From: Actinomycetota bacterium
GTDB taxonomy: Bacteria; Actinomycetota; Acidimicrobiia; Acidimicrobiales; JAHWLA01
Direction: 5' to 3'
Length of the DNA stretch: 13,554 nt
Assembly (NCBI GenBank): GCA_019347595.1
Contig: JAHWLA010000046.1
Location: forward strand, 1 to 13,554
The notes under the pieces were generated by a model. It did not search any database, was not told the DNA's origin, and saw only the letters and a list, made by a program, of their open reading frames with translations. This document shows, one piece after another, positions 12,499 through 13,554 of this stretch. Each line of letters opens with the position of its first letter. Position 1 is the first letter of the stretch. The translations under genes and the position numbers were made by a program.

Positions 12499-13502
12499 CG
12501 CCGGCGGTCGAGCTCGAGGTGGACGGGCGCACCGTCCGCGTCACCAACCCCGACAAGGTGTTCTTCTCGCTGCGAGGCGAGACCAAGCTCGATTTGGTGA
12601 ACTACTACCTGGCCGTGGGCGAGGGCGCCCTGCGGGGCGTCTACGAGCGGCCCACCATGCTCAAGCGGTACCCCGACGGCGCCGAGGGCGAGTTCTTCTA
12701 CCAGAAGCGGGTGCCCGAGAAGGGGCGGCCGCCGTGGTTGGAGACCGTGCGGGTGTCGTTCCCGTCCGGCCGCCATGCCGACGAGCTGTGCCCGGTCGAC
12801 GTGGCCCATGTGGCGTGGGCGGTGAACCTCGGGTGCCTCGACCTGAACCCGTGGCCCGTGCGGCGGGGCGACGTGGACCGGCCCGACGAGTTGCGCATCG
12901 ACCTGGACCCGCAGCCCGGCGTGGAGTGGCCGACGGTGCGGCGGGTGGCCATGTGCGTGCGGGACGTGCTGGACGAGCACGGGATGGTGGGGTGGCCGAA
13001 GACGAGCGGGTCGCGAGGCATCCACGTCAACGTGCGCATCGAGCCGGCGTGGGGGTTCCTGGAGGTCCGCCGGGCGGCGCTGGCGCTGGCCCGGGAGGTC
13101 GAGCGACGCATGCCCGATGACGCCACGTCGGCGTGGTGGAAGGAGGAACGGGGCGAGCGGGTGTTCCTCGACTACAACCAGAACGCCCGCGACCGGACGG
13201 TGGCGTCGGTGTACTCGGTGCGGGCCAACCCCGAGGGCCGGGTGAGCGCGCCGGTGACGTGGGACGAGGTGCCCGACGTGGAGCCCGCCGACCTGACGAT
13301 CGCCACGTTGCCGGCCCGGTATGCGGCGTTGGGCGACGTGGGGGCCGGCATCGACGACGTGGCGTACTCGCTGGAGCCGTTGCTGGAGCTGGCCCGCCGC
13401 GACGAGGCGGGCGGGCTGGGCGACGCCCCGTGGCCCCCGCACTTCCCGAAGGCCGAATCCGAACCCCCCCGCGTCCAACCCTCCAAAGCCCGCCCCCACT
13501 AG
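12492..13502 (+). CDS. Stand-alone LigD-type primase-polymerase (AEP superfamily, PolD1-like)
   Basis: A 336-residue archaeo-eukaryotic primase-superfamily polymerase equivalent to the polymerase domain of bacterial NHEJ ligase D. The catalytic Asp pair is in RIDLDPQPG (Asp137, Asp139) and the third Asp in VFLDYNQN (Asp227). The numbers agree with those I recall for Mycobacterium tuberculosis LigD. KTSGSRGIHVNVRI is the nucleotide-binding SxGxHV-type block. LKRYPDG, FFYQKRVPE, AWAVNLGCLDLNPWP and DAPWPPHF also match the family. No ligase or nuclease domain is fused, which resembles mycobacterial Prim-PolD1 (Rv3730c-like). Such enzymes add ribonucleotides or deoxynucleotides in gap filling or end joining. 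The GTG start at 12492 overlaps the nitroreductase stop by 7 nt, so translation is probably coupled. No Ku or ligase gene is in view. Confidence 0.92.
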   Translation: MVTPAVELEVDGRTVRVTNPDKVFFSLRGETKLDLVNYYLAVGEGALRGVYERPTMLKRYPDGAEGEFFYQKRVPEKGRPPWLETVRVSFPSGRHADELCPVDVAHVAWAVNLGCLDLNPWPVRRGDVDRPDELRIDLDPQPGVEWPTVRRVAMCVRDVLDEHGMVGWPKTSGSRGIHVNVRIEPAWGFLEVRRAALALAREVERRMPDDATSAWWKEERGERVFLDYNQNARDRTVASVYSVRANPEGRVSAPVTWDEVPDVEPADLTIATLPARYAALGDVGAGIDDVAYSLEPLLELARRDEAGGLGDAPWPPHFPKAESEPPRVQPSKARPH

Positions 13503-13554
13503 CGAAGTGTGCGGAGTTGGGGCCGCCAGAGCGGCCCAACTCCGCACACTTCGC
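13502..13554. terminator. 24-bp hairpin after the polymerase gene
   Basis: Bases 13502-13526 pair with 13531-13554 over 24 base pairs with one bulged G on the left arm and a 4-base CAGA loop. The left arm begins on the last base of the polymerase stop codon and the right arm ends at the last base of the window. It is therefore possible that the repeat extends further. A terminator for the lipid-polymerase operon is the simplest reading. A convergent neighbour beyond the edge would match the two other long hairpins. Confidence 0.6.

Noticed and set aside
12492..13502. Full-length NHEJ ligase LigD
   Set aside because: Only the polymerase domain is present; the frame ends after the family's normal C-terminus with no ligase KxDG motif or phosphoesterase domain.
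1..13554. CRISPR arrays, tRNA or rRNA genes, insertion sequences, att sites, phage defence or toxin-antitoxin genes
   Set aside because: No regularly spaced repeats, cloverleaf-like sequence, transposase, integrase or recognisable defence motif was seen; the long palindromes occur once each and are not direct repeats.

Overview
The window is GC-rich, densely packed bacterial DNA. It has strongly GC-biased third codon positions, many GTG starts and one probable TTG start, little Shine-Dalgarno sequence, and several actinobacterial-type lipid genes. It most likely comes from the chromosome of a high-GC actinobacterium. An environmental lineage such as Acidimicrobiia would fit, but no marker gene here settles that. 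I see no tRNA, rRNA, CRISPR array, insertion sequence or phage gene.

Layout, left to right. (1) Positions 1-1610 hold the tail of an unidentified gene, a strong hairpin, a small zinc-ribbon-like protein, and queD-queE, two steps of 7-deazaguanine (preQ0) synthesis. queE probably starts at a TTG that overlaps the queD stop. (2) Positions 1693-3243 hold a cytosolic histidine-kinase-like ATPase whose H-box carries Asp where His is expected, followed 9 nt later by an alpha/beta hydrolase. A 21-bp perfect hairpin (3252-3297) closes this unit and also faces the convergent gene from the other side. (3) Positions 3304-8116 hold a nitronate monooxygenase-like flavoprotein (minus strand) divergent from a plus-strand run: a membrane-anchored VanW-domain protein, a TIGR01777-type SDR protein and a geranylgeranyl/menaquinone-reductase-like FAD protein. 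A 25-bp perfect inverted repeat (8125-8176) separates this run from the convergent acyl-CoA dehydrogenase. (4) Positions 8190-13502 hold that dehydrogenase (minus), divergent from an operon-like plus-strand set: acyl-CoA synthetase (FadD19-like), MFE-2/HSD4-like SDR, nitroreductase-family protein, and a stand-alone LigD-type primase-polymerase. A 24-bp hairpin ends the window.

The ligase, dehydrogenase and SDR make a plausible beta-oxidation set for a sterol side chain or branched acyl substrate. The DNA-repair polymerase at the end of that set shares a 7-nt overlap with the nitroreductase, so co-expression of unrelated functions is likely.

Two patterns recur. Several starts have a TANNNT (mostly TAGNNT) -10-like hexamer 6-9 nt upstream and no Shine-Dalgarno sequence, as expected for leaderless or near-leaderless transcripts. 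In the 9315-9341 gap the two divergent -10 hexamers overlap and share the same TA. In addition, gene ends, including both convergent gaps, carry unusually long and almost perfect hairpins without T-tracts. I do not see a clearly new multi-gene system. The most interesting leads are the Asp-for-His pseudo-kinase, the shared divergent -10, the long-hairpin family, and the polymerase embedded in a lipid operon.
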